Source of the DNA: Halobacillus aidingensis
Lineage (GTDB): Bacteria > Bacillota > Bacilli > Bacillales > Halobacillaceae
DNA length: 64,000 nucleotides
Direction: 5' to 3'
Assembly (NCBI RefSeq): GCF_900104185.1
Contig: NZ_FNIZ01000002.1
Location: 62,001 to 126,000, forward strand
The notes under the pieces are model-generated. The model was given only the letters and a program-made list of their open reading frames with translations, was not told the DNA's origin and searched no databases. Position 1 is the stretch's first letter. The number at the start of each line of letters is the position of its first letter. Of this stretch, positions 50,262 through 57,804 are shown in pieces. Made by a program: the position numbers and the translations under genes.

Positions 50262-50754
50262 GGGGTTGGAGACAGAAAGGTTATCCTTTCGAAAGTATGA
50301 GGAAGGTGATTTTCCTTTTCTGTTATCCATGGTTACGGACCCGGAAACTGTAAGCTTTATCGGAGACGGAAAAGTGAAAGATGAAAAGGGAGCCCGGGAA
50401 TTTTTGCAGTGGATTTACCGTACATATGAAGCTTCGGAAAATCATGGACTGCACGTTCTTGTCCGTAAAGCAGATGGGATGAAGATTGGCCATGCTGGAC
50501 TTGTTCCTCAATTCATTGACGGAAAAGAAGAGATTGAGGTCGGCTACTGGATAGGCCGGGATTATTGGGGCCGTGGGTATGCGACGGAAGCGGCTGCCGC
50601 TCTTTTGAAACATGGAAAGAGGGAGCGGGAGCGATTGATTTCTTTGATTCAGTCCGGAAATATCGCCTCTCAACGTGTTGCTGAAAAAATGGGGATGGAA
50701 AAAGAGAAGTCGGTAGTTCTGGATGGAAAAGACGTCTGGATTTATACCGTTTGA
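50245..50754 (+). CDS. GNAT acetyltransferase, RimJ/RimL type
   Basis: 169 residues. GLETERLSFRKYEEGDFPFL begins the domain; VGYWIGRDYWGRGYATEAAAA is the acetyl-CoA motif A and IQSGNIASQRVAEKMGM the beta-5 helix. Probable small-amine or protein N-acetyltransferase, or ribosomal-protein type. ATG 50245 overlaps the VOC stop by 17 bases, with GGAAAT upstream; other starts are less supported. Possibly co-transcribed with the VOC gene. Confidence 0.88.
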   Translation: MNRSCEGLETERLSFRKYEEGDFPFLLSMVTDPETVSFIGDGKVKDEKGAREFLQWIYRTYEASENHGLHVLVRKADGMKIGHAGLVPQFIDGKEEIEVGYWIGRDYWGRGYATEAAAALLKHGKRERERLISLIQSGNIASQRVAEKMGMEKEKSVVLDGKDVWIYTV

Positions 50755-50783
50755 TAGAAGAGCTTGAAAGGAGGCGTTGTTTT

Positions 50784-50837
50784 ATGAAAAGCAATAGAAG
50801 AAATATGGGGGCCATTTTAAGGGTGAGCGTATCATAA
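50784..50837 (+). CDS. 17-residue ORF with a strong ribosome binding site
   Basis: ATG 50784 follows AAAGGAGG at 8 nt and opens an 18-codon frame (MKSNRRNMGAIL...). It lies between the GNAT and kinase-like genes. It may be a leader peptide, a gene truncated by a frameshift, or a chance frame; the ribosome binding site is the only strong evidence. Confidence 0.25.
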   Translation: MKSNRRNMGAILRVSVS

Positions 50838-50879
50838 CCCCTATAAACTACGCGTTATCCCTATTACAGGGAGGATTTT

Positions 50880-51755
50880 ATGAAAACAAAAATGATGGGT
50901 GATGTGACCTTTTCTTTGCGGGAGGACCATGATTTTCGTTGGTTGGAAGAAATAGGACACGTGTTTTGTGTCTTTGATGAGCAGGATTCAGGAAACATCA
51001 GCTTCGGCGTGGAAAACGTAGATGGGAAGTTTTTTGTTAAATATGCTGGAGCAAGACCGATGGACTTTACGGGGGAGCCAGATGATGCGGTGGAGCGGTT
51101 GAAAACAGCCATCCCTGTTTATGAACAGTTGGACCACCCTTTCTTGATCAAGCTTAAAAATCATTTTGCATTAAGGGAGGGGTATGCTGCTGTTTTCGAT
51201 TGGGCAGAGGGAGAGTGTCTGCATTCACATTGGTCTCATGGCGGACCGGCGAAATATACAGATCCTACCTCCCCTTATTACCGGTTCAGAAATCTCGATG
51301 TTACCAAGCGTTTGAAGACGCTGGAGACGATCTTTTCTTTTCATGCCTTTGTGGAGGAGCAAGGATTTGTGGCTGTTGACTTTTATGATGGCAGCATTCT
51401 TTATGATTTTATAAATGATGTCACGACCATTTGTGATATCGATTTTTATCGAAAATGCCCTACCTTTAATGATATAGGCGAAGAGTTCTGGGGAGCGGAT
51501 CGGTCCAAGTCTCCGGAAGAATATGAGCTCGGGGCAGTGATTGATGAGCGTACTAACGTGTACACCATGGGAGCGATTGCGTTTGGGCTTTTAGGAGGGG
51601 AGACGGATCACTCGTTGTCGAGCTGGGAAGCTGGTGAAGATCTCTATGAAGTGGCTAGTAAAGCAGTAAATAAGGATAAAGAGGCAAGGTATAAGAATGT
51701 TCGAGCATTCATGAAAGCCTGGAAAGAGGTAAAGGAACGGTTGACCTTTACGTAA
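50880..51755 (+). CDS. Protein kinase-like protein
   Basis: 291 residues with an eukaryotic-like kinase fold. FFVKYAG holds the ATP Lys; VAVDFYDGSIL corresponds to the catalytic loop (the Asp is kept, but the usual HRDxKxxN is altered); CDIDFY occupies the DFG position; NVYTMGAIAFGLLGG is the conserved helix F region with the Asp/Glu partner ahead of it. It could phosphorylate proteins or small molecules such as aminoglycosides, or be an inactive scaffold. ATG 50880 follows GGGAGGA. No membrane segment. Confidence 0.75.
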   Translation: MKTKMMGDVTFSLREDHDFRWLEEIGHVFCVFDEQDSGNISFGVENVDGKFFVKYAGARPMDFTGEPDDAVERLKTAIPVYEQLDHPFLIKLKNHFALREGYAAVFDWAEGECLHSHWSHGGPAKYTDPTSPYYRFRNLDVTKRLKTLETIFSFHAFVEEQGFVAVDFYDGSILYDFINDVTTICDIDFYRKCPTFNDIGEEFWGADRSKSPEEYELGAVIDERTNVYTMGAIAFGLLGGETDHSLSSWEAGEDLYEVASKAVNKDKEARYKNVRAFMKAWKEVKERLTFT

Positions 51756-51820
51756 CGGCACCCTTTATGGTTTAGAGAGGTTCTTTCAACAAAGGGAGAA
51801 CAACATAGGAGGGAATGATC

Positions 51821-52300
51821 ATGAATGCTTCTTCGACGATACGTCTTGTCCATTATTCAAACCGTTACAAAAAAGAGTTGAATGCATTTGCTTTACCTGC
51901 CGATCAAGAGAGGTTCACGGCACTGCCAGGGAAAACGTTGGAAAAATCGATGAGAGGCGTATTTCCTTGCGTTATCCTTGAATCCTCACGCCCGGTTGGA
52001 TTCTTTTTGCTGAATCAAACAGAAAGGGTTTATGAATATACCGAAAATCCTTATGCCCTTTTACTTACCGCCTTCTCCATCAATCATTTGGATCAAGGGA
52101 AGGGATGCGCGGAGCGAGCGATGGGGATGCTTAGGAATTTTGTGGGAAAGGATTTTCCGTTTGTAAACGAAATTGTCCTCGCTGTAAATCATAAAAACGT
52201 CCCTGCTCAAAAACTCTACTCAAAGTGTGGATTCGTGGATACAGGGCTGCGTAGAGAAGGGAGAATTGGCGAGCAAATCGTGATGCGTTTGTCTTGGTGA
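51821..52300 (+). CDS. GNAT family acetyltransferase
   Basis: 159 residues. Motif A is NHLDQGKGCAERAMGML, and KLYSKCGFVDTG closes the domain. The N-terminal part is short (RLVHYSNRYKKELNAFAL). A generic GNAT; substrate unknown. ATG 51821 stands 7 nt after AGGAGGG; the in-frame ATG at 51815 is too close to it. It lies downstream of the kinase-like gene. Confidence 0.85.
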   Translation: MNASSTIRLVHYSNRYKKELNAFALPADQERFTALPGKTLEKSMRGVFPCVILESSRPVGFFLLNQTERVYEYTENPYALLLTAFSINHLDQGKGCAERAMGMLRNFVGKDFPFVNEIVLAVNHKNVPAQKLYSKCGFVDTGLRREGRIGEQIVMRLSW

Positions 52301-52302
52301 AT

Positions 52303-52345
52303 AGCTGGAATGGGGACAGTATAGAAGGCTGTTCCCATTTCAGCT
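52303..52345 (+). repeat. 17-bp near-perfect hairpin
   Basis: AGCTGGAATGGGGACAG (52303-52319) pairs with CTGTTCCCATTTCAGCT (52329-52345) with only two G-T wobbles and a 9-nt loop, just after the GNAT stop. No T run follows, so it is not a standard terminator. The TGGGGACAG/CTGT-CCCA core is like intergenic hairpins I associate with Bacillaceae genomes. Confidence 0.7.
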
Positions 52346-52445
52346 TCTAAAAGCGCGTGAATTGTTCTTTAGGATTGTGAATTCCTCATGAATGGTCCCG
52401 GCATGAAACAGCTTCACGCTAAAAAATTTTGAAGGAGGAGATTTT

Positions 52446-52871
52446 ATGAAAATCCAGGGGCTTAACCACTTTCTTTTTTCAGTATCTGACTTAGAAACAT
52501 CCATCACTTTCTATGAAAAAGTCTTAGGAGCCGAGTTATTAGTTAGAGGGAAATCGACCGCCTATTTTGATCTACAGGGGATGTGGCTTGCATTAAATGA
52601 AGAAAAAGATATTCCTAGAAATGAAAATTCAGTTTCCTATACCCACACCGCTTTCACGATTAGAGAATGTGACTTTGATGACGCCTATGAGGAGCTGGTC
52701 AGCCTGGGCGTGCCTATCCTTCCGGGGCGGGAGCGTGAAAAGAGGGATAAAAGGTCCATCTATTTTACCGATCCTGATGGTCATAAATTCGAATTTCACA
52801 CAGGGATACGGAAAGATAGGATCGACTATTACAAAAAGGCAAAACCCCATATGACTTTTTATGATTTATGA
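52446..52871 (+). CDS. fosB: Metallothiol transferase FosB (fosfomycin resistance)
   Basis: 141 residues of the VOC fold, matching FosB in order: [21 protein letters not shown] (His ligand), [28 protein letters not shown] (second His), [17 protein letters not shown] (Glu ligand, and DGHKFEFH). FosB adds bacillithiol or another thiol to fosfomycin using Mg2+ or Mn2+. The ATG at 52446 follows GAAGGAGGAG. Length equals the family's ~139. Likely an intrinsic gene. Confidence 0.95.
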   Translation: MKIQGLNHFLFSVSDLETSITFYEKVLGAELLVRGKSTAYFDLQGMWLALNEEKDIPRNENSVSYTHTAFTIRECDFDDAYEELVSLGVPILPGREREKRDKRSIYFTDPDGHKFEFHTGIRKDRIDYYKKAKPHMTFYDL

Positions 52872-52897
52872 ATGTACATAGTCAGAAAAGGAACCGT

Positions 52898-53071
52898 ATG
52901 ATGATGAATCTTGACGAACTTTGGCAACGGACCGATGATTGGTTGTACGAGGACCGGATATGGAATCATCATTCTTCAAACAACTATTTCATTTGGTTTC
53001 ATGTCTTTGAAGATGAGATCAATCATAGAGGGCAGACGAGAATGATAAAAAAAATGTTGTCCAAAGTATAA
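52898..53071 (+). pseudogene. DinB family protein, C-terminal remnant
   Basis: 57 codons corresponding only to the C-terminal third of a DinB-like protein: LWQRTDDWLYEDRIWNHHS, then FHVFEDEINHRGQTRMIKKM, which holds the family's second metal-binding His. Whole proteins are about 150-170 residues, so the N-terminal two thirds are missing. Oddly the fragment has an intact ribosome binding site (AAAGGA) before its ATG. It may be a remnant of a deletion, or a short expressed fragment. Confidence 0.6.
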
Positions 53072-53148
53072 CGATTGGTTTTATGTATGCCTTCGTGATT
53101 CATAGTAAATCCTGTTTCTTTACACCTAATATATAAACGGAGAATCCT

Positions 53149-53364
53149 ATGGTTGTTTTGATATACATGGCGATTAGCATTGGCATCGCATTCTTTTTGG
53201 GAATTATCCCCGAAGGGTTTGGAGACACGTTATTGTTAGGAGCAGTACTGGGGGGGTTATTAGGAATCTTCCATCAACTGACTAAGATTTATAAATTATT
53301 AAAAGGTGAAGAGGAAAATAATAAACCTGTGGTGAATTCAAGTAAAATACCTTTACGAAGATAA
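53149..53364 (+). CDS. Small membrane protein
   Basis: 71 residues with two hydrophobic segments (about 2-22 and 27-43, the second glycine-rich: LLLGAVLGGLLGIF) and a charged tail. ATG 53149 follows CGGAG at about 6 nt, and a terminator follows the stop. Family not recognised. Confidence 0.6.
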   Translation: MVVLIYMAISIGIAFFLGIIPEGFGDTLLLGAVLGGLLGIFHQLTKIYKLLKGEEENNKPVVNSSKIPLRR

Positions 53365-53382
53365 GGTCCATCGTGCATGATC

Positions 53383-53411
53383 AAGCCTTCCATTACAGGG
53401 AGGCTTTTTTT
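53383..53411 (+). terminator. Rho-independent terminator
   Basis: 9-bp stem AAGCCTTCC / GGGAGGCTT with one wobble, 6-nt loop, T run. Confidence 0.8.
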
Positions 53412-53440
53412 AGTATAGGCATGGACTCAGTATCAAATGC

Positions 53441-53668
53441 TCAATGGAATCGTATCAGTATCATCACTTTAGAAGGACTGTTCATATGTTCTTGGAATCT
53501 GAAATAAGAAAGTTGTATTCCTCTCTTTGCAGCAATGGTTTCTAATAAGTCTACTTCGTTGAACATTACATCCGATAAAGTACCATTAAAGATTTCCGTT
53601 AAAACCTTATAGTACATGCCTACGATTTTTTCATTATTAAGCCGATCGTAAATGTTTTTTATATTCAT
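53441..53668 (-). CDS. Hypothetical small protein
   Basis: 75 residues, soluble, low GC; helical N-terminal part (IYDRLNNEKIVGMYYKVLTEI) and a hydrophobic-basic end. ATG 53668 lies 8 nt after AAAGGAG. Family not recognised. It converges on the small membrane gene. Confidence 0.5.
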   Translation of the reverse strand: MNIKNIYDRLNNEKIVGMYYKVLTEIFNGTLSDVMFNEVDLLETIAAKRGIQLSYFRFQEHMNSPSKVMILIRFH

Positions 53669-54048
53669 TTAGTAGTCTCCTTTTTTCTAACAACCCAGAG
53701 TAGCACATCTCTATATTGGATTTTACTCTTCTCTTCTTTGTTCGTTAAGTAGATTATGCTGAATTTACAATTTTTTAAAAATTAATTATTATAAAGCGTT
53801 TAAATATATGGAGTATTCATCATAATTTATTTTCATGGTTGATAGAGAAAGACTGTTTTACACAGGAAACAGAGGACTACTCTCGTTGGGAGTGTGTCTT
53901 TTGTGAAAAAGATAATGGAAAGCAGGTTGTTAAGGCTTAATAATTTTCCTTAAATTCCCAATTAATTTATGGGAATATTGGAATGGTTAATGTAGGATTT
54001 ACATATGAAACGGAAATACGGGACGACCATCTGAAGGGGGAAACGGAA
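53669..54048. other. AT-rich gap without a gene
   Basis: About 380 AT-rich bases with no supported ORF, hairpin or repeat. It presumably holds the promoter of the hypothetical gene at 53441-53668 and the former promoter of the DUF4097 pseudogene. Confidence 0.3.
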
Positions 54049-54467
54049 ATGAAAAAATAGCCTGGGCTGTAAGCTTAACCTTGATTCTAGGAGTAATAGG
54101 AGGAATCGTTTCTTTACGTCTGACAAGTGCGTTAGGGAAAGATGCGGAGGAGGTTCATAACGAACAAGCAATTTCAGGAGAGGAAGTACGTTCTATTGAT
54201 ATCGATACATCAACCGCTGATGTTCAAATCATAAAAGGAGCGAACAATCAGATAAAGGTTGAACTTTTCGGCTCTAACCTAGATCTAGAGAAATACCTTT
54301 ATAAGTTTCAGGTAGCTGATGGAGTTTTAGGAATTGAGTTGAACAAGAAAGGAATACTTGGTTTTTCATTGGATTTTTCAACCAAGATTAAATGTGGTGG
54401 AATACATTTTGAATTAAAGGAGCGTGCCTGCCTTTCTGTGGAGTCTTTCTTGGCAGGCACCAAATGA
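54049..54467 (+). pseudogene. DUF4097 family pseudogene
   Basis: ATG 54049 has GAAGGGGG 8 nt upstream, but the frame stops after three codons (ATG AAA AAA TAG). With one more A in the six-A run the next codons read a normal membrane start (IAWAVSLTLILGVIGGIVS) and continue in an open frame of about 130 codons: SGEEVRSIDIDTSTADVQII, FGSNLDLEKYLYKF. This is the N-terminal half of a DUF4097 protein; the SSGD repeats are missing and the end (LKERACLSVESF) is unlike the family. So it is frameshifted at the start and truncated. An intact relative lies at 9588. Confidence 0.6.
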
Positions 54468-54468
54468 T

Positions 54469-55080
54469 CTATTTGTAGTAATGATGGGAATCTTGATAGC
54501 TCCAAGGTGCTGGTTCTAAATATTCGCGTGATTGACCTCCCATACCTGGAAGTCCCGGCATCATTCCACCGCCTGGCATGCCCCCTTGGCTGCCACCTGG
54601 CTGCGGGAACCCTGGCATCATCCCGCTTCCGCTGCCACCACCATTTTGTCCTGGAACGGGGAATCCTGGTGTGGCTCCATTCCCGTTCTGGCCCGGCATA
54701 GGGAATCCCGGCATCATTCCATTCCCATTTTGCCCGGGAGCGGGCAACCCCGGCATCATCCCGTTGCCATTTCCACTTCCGCTCTGCCCCTGGGACGGAC
54801 TCTGAGGTGACTGCGGCATTCCGCCACTTTCACCGCTTCCATTTTCCTCACTACCGGATTCACCGTTACTGGTTCCATTTCCTTGATTTCCCGCTCCATT
54901 CTGCGACCCAGCCTGAGGATATAAAGGGTAGCAGGTGACGGTCATTTCTTCACCGTTTTCCCCTGTAATCGTTCCCTGCATGCCTCCTTGCATCTGAGCT
55001 CCCTGCCCTTGTGGAAAGCAGATCATGGCCCCTTGCTGACGCTGATGAAAATATGGTGGATAAGCATTCATATGATACAT
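54469..55080 (-). CDS. Gly/Pro/Asn-rich repeat protein
   Basis: 203 residues of low complexity. After a short Tyr/Pro/Gln-rich start (YHMNAYPPYFHQRQQG) comes a Gly/Ser/Asn stretch, then four imperfect repeats of about 14-18 residues built on PGQNGNGMMPGFPM. A Tyr/His-rich tail (SYQDSHHYYK) ends the protein. No membrane segment and no signal peptide. The composition resembles spore-coat or exosporium proteins, which would suit a spore-former, but this is inference. ATG 55080 follows AAGGGAGG. Confidence 0.7.
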   Translation of the reverse strand: MYHMNAYPPYFHQRQQGAMICFPQGQGAQMQGGMQGTITGENGEEMTVTCYPLYPQAGSQNGAGNQGNGTSNGESGSEENGSGESGGMPQSPQSPSQGQSGSGNGNGMMPGLPAPGQNGNGMMPGFPMPGQNGNGATPGFPVPGQNGGGSGSGMMPGFPQPGGSQGGMPGGGMMPGLPGMGGQSREYLEPAPWSYQDSHHYYK

Positions 55081-55412
55081 AAACGTTCGCCTCCCTTGAA
55101 TACATCTCTTCATCCTATTCAATTCCGGCATCTTCGCCTATCGTTTCTTACGAATTGGTGAATTTGCCTAATTTCATTCACTGTTTTTTCATTTTTAGAA
55201 TATAGACCGGACATTACAGATCTTTACTCCCGCTTCACCTTATTAGAAGTGAGGGAGTGAGGGCATGGAAAAAGACGGTATAAAAAAGGGTTAAGTATTA
55301 AAGACTGCGACTATGGCACTGTTTTCATTCTTATCCTAAATAATAGTTATAATTTTCTGTCATTTTTGCTAAGGTTAGAGTTATCCATAATTTTCAAGGA
55401 GGAATATACATA
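55081..55412. other. Gap between the repeat protein and dacB
   Basis: About 330 bases. It contains an imperfect hairpin around 55228-55258 (CTCCC.CTTC with GAAGTGAGGGAG) and the presumed divergent promoters of both genes, which I cannot place with confidence. Confidence 0.3.
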
Positions 55413-56909
55413 ATGATGAATCCATTTCGGTGGAAACAAATGGTTGTTTTAATGATGGCTTCTTTTTTAATCGTCACTCCTTTTCAAACGAATGAAAGCA
55501 CGGGAGTGAACGCAGAAAATGATGACCTCGGGCATGAAATCAATCGGATTTTGATGGATGAAGAGCTGGATGGCGCGCTTGCCGGGGTGAGTATTCGATC
55601 TGCAGAGACGGGTGAAATGATTTACGAACATGATGGGGATATTCGTCTAAAGCCTGCATCGAATATGAAGTTGTTGACGGGGGCTGCGGCGATGGAAGTC
55701 CTTGGGCCGGATTATACGTTTACGACAGAGATCCTGGCAGATGGGGATATTAAGGGAAAGAAACTTCACGGTGACTTGTATGTCAAAGGGAAAGGCGATC
55801 CGACCTTGATGGAAAAGGACTTCGCTGCTATGGCCCAGTCGTTGAAAGAAAAAGGAATCCGGGAAGTGAAAGGTGACCTTGTCGCAGATGATACGTGGTA
55901 TGATGATATTCGTTTATCGGAAGATATTGCATGGAATGATGAAACCAACTATACCGGTGCTCAAATATCTGCACTGACGGTTTCCCCGAATGAGGATTAT
56001 GATGCGGGGACGGTCATTGTAGCGGCTCATCCGTCTGATACGGTTGGGGAACCGGCAGAGATTAAAGTGACGCCTGAAAACGATTATGTGGAAATCGTAA
56101 ACCGTGCCACAACTGTACCTTCCGACCAATCGAAAGACATTTCCATTGAGCGTAAACACGAGACAAATCAAATTGTCATAGAAGGAACGATCCCAGTGGA
56201 TGGAAGCCGTTCAAGGTCATGGATTGCGGTCTCCGAACCGACGGGTCTCGCACTGAACCTCTTCCACAAAGCTTTAAAAGATGAGGGAATCAAAGTGAAA
56301 GGGAAAGAGGTTGTAGACGGTAAAACTCCGGAGGCTGCAGAAGTAGTGATCTCTAAGGAATCCATCCCTCTTGAAGAATTGTTTATCCCGTTTATGAAAA
56401 TCAGTAACAACGGCCATGCGGAAGTATTACTTAAAGAGATGGGAAAAGTGGTTCATGATGAAGGAAGCTGGGATAAAGGGTTGGAGGTTGTGGAAGATTT
56501 CTTGACGGACAATAGCGTTGATGCGGATACGATGCGGCTTCGTGACGGGTCCGGGATGTCCCATGTGAACATGGTTCCAGCGAATGAGATTTCCAACCTT
56601 TTGTACCAGGTGAAAGATAAAGAGTGGTTCCCTGCTTATTGGAATTCTCTTCCGGTCGCAGGCAATGGGGAACGTTTTGTTGGTGGTACGCTTCGTTATC
56701 GTATGAATGATACAGCTGCCGAAGATAACGTGCGGGCTAAAACGGGCTCTTTGACGGGAGTAACATCGCTATCTGGATATGTAACGTCAGCCGATGGGGA
56801 AGAGTTCATCTTTTCGATTGTGTTGAACAATTATCTTGGTTCTGTAAAGGATATTGAAGATGAAATTGCTGTGACGCTGGCTGAGTATGAACAGGACAGT
56901 GGAGAATAA
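55413..56909 (+). CDS. dacB: D-Ala-D-Ala carboxypeptidase/endopeptidase (S13 family)
   Basis: 498 residues, exported (signal peptide to about residue 32: hydrophobic core VVLMMASFLIVTPF). The penicillin-binding motifs are SNMK (catalytic Ser in PASNMKLLTGAA), SNN (KISNNGHAE) and KTG (AKTGSLTG). The large insertion between the first two motifs is typical of the S13 family (class C PBP4/4a). It trims the terminal D-Ala from, or cleaves cross-bridges in, peptidoglycan. The symbol is the S13 name; in B. subtilis the equivalent is dacC. ATG 55413 is behind AAGGAGGA. Confidence 0.93.
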   Translation: MMNPFRWKQMVVLMMASFLIVTPFQTNESTGVNAENDDLGHEINRILMDEELDGALAGVSIRSAETGEMIYEHDGDIRLKPASNMKLLTGAAAMEVLGPDYTFTTEILADGDIKGKKLHGDLYVKGKGDPTLMEKDFAAMAQSLKEKGIREVKGDLVADDTWYDDIRLSEDIAWNDETNYTGAQISALTVSPNEDYDAGTVIVAAHPSDTVGEPAEIKVTPENDYVEIVNRATTVPSDQSKDISIERKHETNQIVIEGTIPVDGSRSRSWIAVSEPTGLALNLFHKALKDEGIKVKGKEVVDGKTPEAAEVVISKESIPLEELFIPFMKISNNGHAEVLLKEMGKVVHDEGSWDKGLEVVEDFLTDNSVDADTMRLRDGSGMSHVNMVPANEISNLLYQVKDKEWFPAYWNSLPVAGNGERFVGGTLRYRMNDTAAEDNVRAKTGSLTGVTSLSGYVTSADGEEFIFSIVLNNYLGSVKDIEDEIAVTLAEYEQDSGE

Positions 56910-56916
56910 GCTGATA

Positions 56917-56946
56917 GGGACTTCCTCGGGTAGAGGAAGTCTCTCT
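56917..56946 (+). terminator. Terminator after dacB
   Basis: GACTTCCTC / GAGGAAGTC stem with a 5-nt loop and a T-rich tail. Confidence 0.8.
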
Positions 56947-57087
56947 TTTATTACATTCTTTTTAGGTATATGGAATTAATTTAAACAGACGGTTTGTGCC
57001 TATGAATCCGTACTTTCCTGGGAAACAAAGGGGGAATTTTTCTGCTTTAAGATTTCTGATGAGTGGACGTATAGTTCAAAAGTTTTG

Positions 57088-57116
57088 TTGCTCTTTCTTC
57101 CACCTTTCTCTATAAT
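57088..57116 (+). promoter_or_regulatory. SigA promoter of the first siderophore unit
   Basis: TTGCTC (57088-57093) and TATAAT (57111-57116) with a 17-base spacer; the -10 is perfect. The Fur box begins 11 bases downstream, over the probable start of transcription. Confidence 0.75.
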
Positions 57117-57127
57117 CAACACCAAAT

Positions 57128-57146
57128 GATAATGAAAATCGTTATC
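57128..57146 (+). promoter_or_regulatory. Fur box 1
   Basis: GATAATGAAAATCGTTATC, 17 of 19 positions matching the classical Fur box. It lies between the promoter and the GNAT start, so iron-loaded Fur would block transcription. Confidence 0.9.
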
Positions 57147-57168
57147 ATTTATTTGAGGAGGAGAAAAT

Positions 57169-57804
57169 ATGAGCGATACTACTAATCGTACAGAACTAAA
57201 GATGAAAGGTGGAGCGAAGGAAGATGCTTTTTCTTTTCGTCCCTTGGAAGAAAAAGACGTAGGACTGCTGCATGACTGGATGCATCAAAAACATATTTCA
57301 CCCTTTTGGAAGCTGAACCTTCCTATGGAGGAGCTGCGTTCTTGGGTACGGAAGTCCATAGAAGCTGAACATAAGGATGCTTACATCGGTACATACAATG
57401 GCGAGCCTGTTTGTTATCTGATTGCGTATGCGATTGGAAAGGATCCGATTAGAGACTATTACGACTATCGGAACGGTGATTTAGGCATGCATCTCTTAAT
57501 TGGCCCTCGCCCGTTATTGAATATGGATGACGGTCTATCCATCGTTCGTGCGATGATCTATTTCCTGTTTGAACGTTACCAAGCGAAAAGAATCATCGGG
57601 GAACCCGATCGTCGCAACCGGATTGTGATACCAATTTTGAAAAAGGTGGGGGGAGAAAATCTGGGCCGCATTAATTTACATGGGAAACAAGCGTCTTTAA
57701 TTGTGGGAGCGAAAGAGGCATTTGAAAAATCATTGCAGGCCAATGATGTTGAAATCCAGACGTTGACAAGGATGAAGGCGTCTAAAAGTGAGCTGGTGGT
57801 ATGA
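57169..57804 (+). CDS. GNAT acyltransferase of siderophore locus (IucB/RhbD-like), copy 1
   Basis: 211 residues. The block HDWMHQKHISPFWKLNLP and the later GMHLLIGPRPLL match the siderophore acyltransferase group that acylates N-hydroxylated diamines to give hydroxamates (IucB, AlcB, RhbD). It is a paralogue of the partial GNAT at the window's end (HKWMNEEHVHPFWQLNLP). ATG 57169 follows GAGGAGG at 7-8 nt. The stop overlaps the esterase gene by 4 bases. Its role as acetylase is inferred. Confidence 0.85.
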   Translation: MSDTTNRTELKMKGGAKEDAFSFRPLEEKDVGLLHDWMHQKHISPFWKLNLPMEELRSWVRKSIEAEHKDAYIGTYNGEPVCYLIAYAIGKDPIRDYYDYRNGDLGMHLLIGPRPLLNMDDGLSIVRAMIYFLFERYQAKRIIGEPDRRNRIVIPILKKVGGENLGRINLHGKQASLIVGAKEAFEKSLQANDVEIQTLTRMKASKSELVV

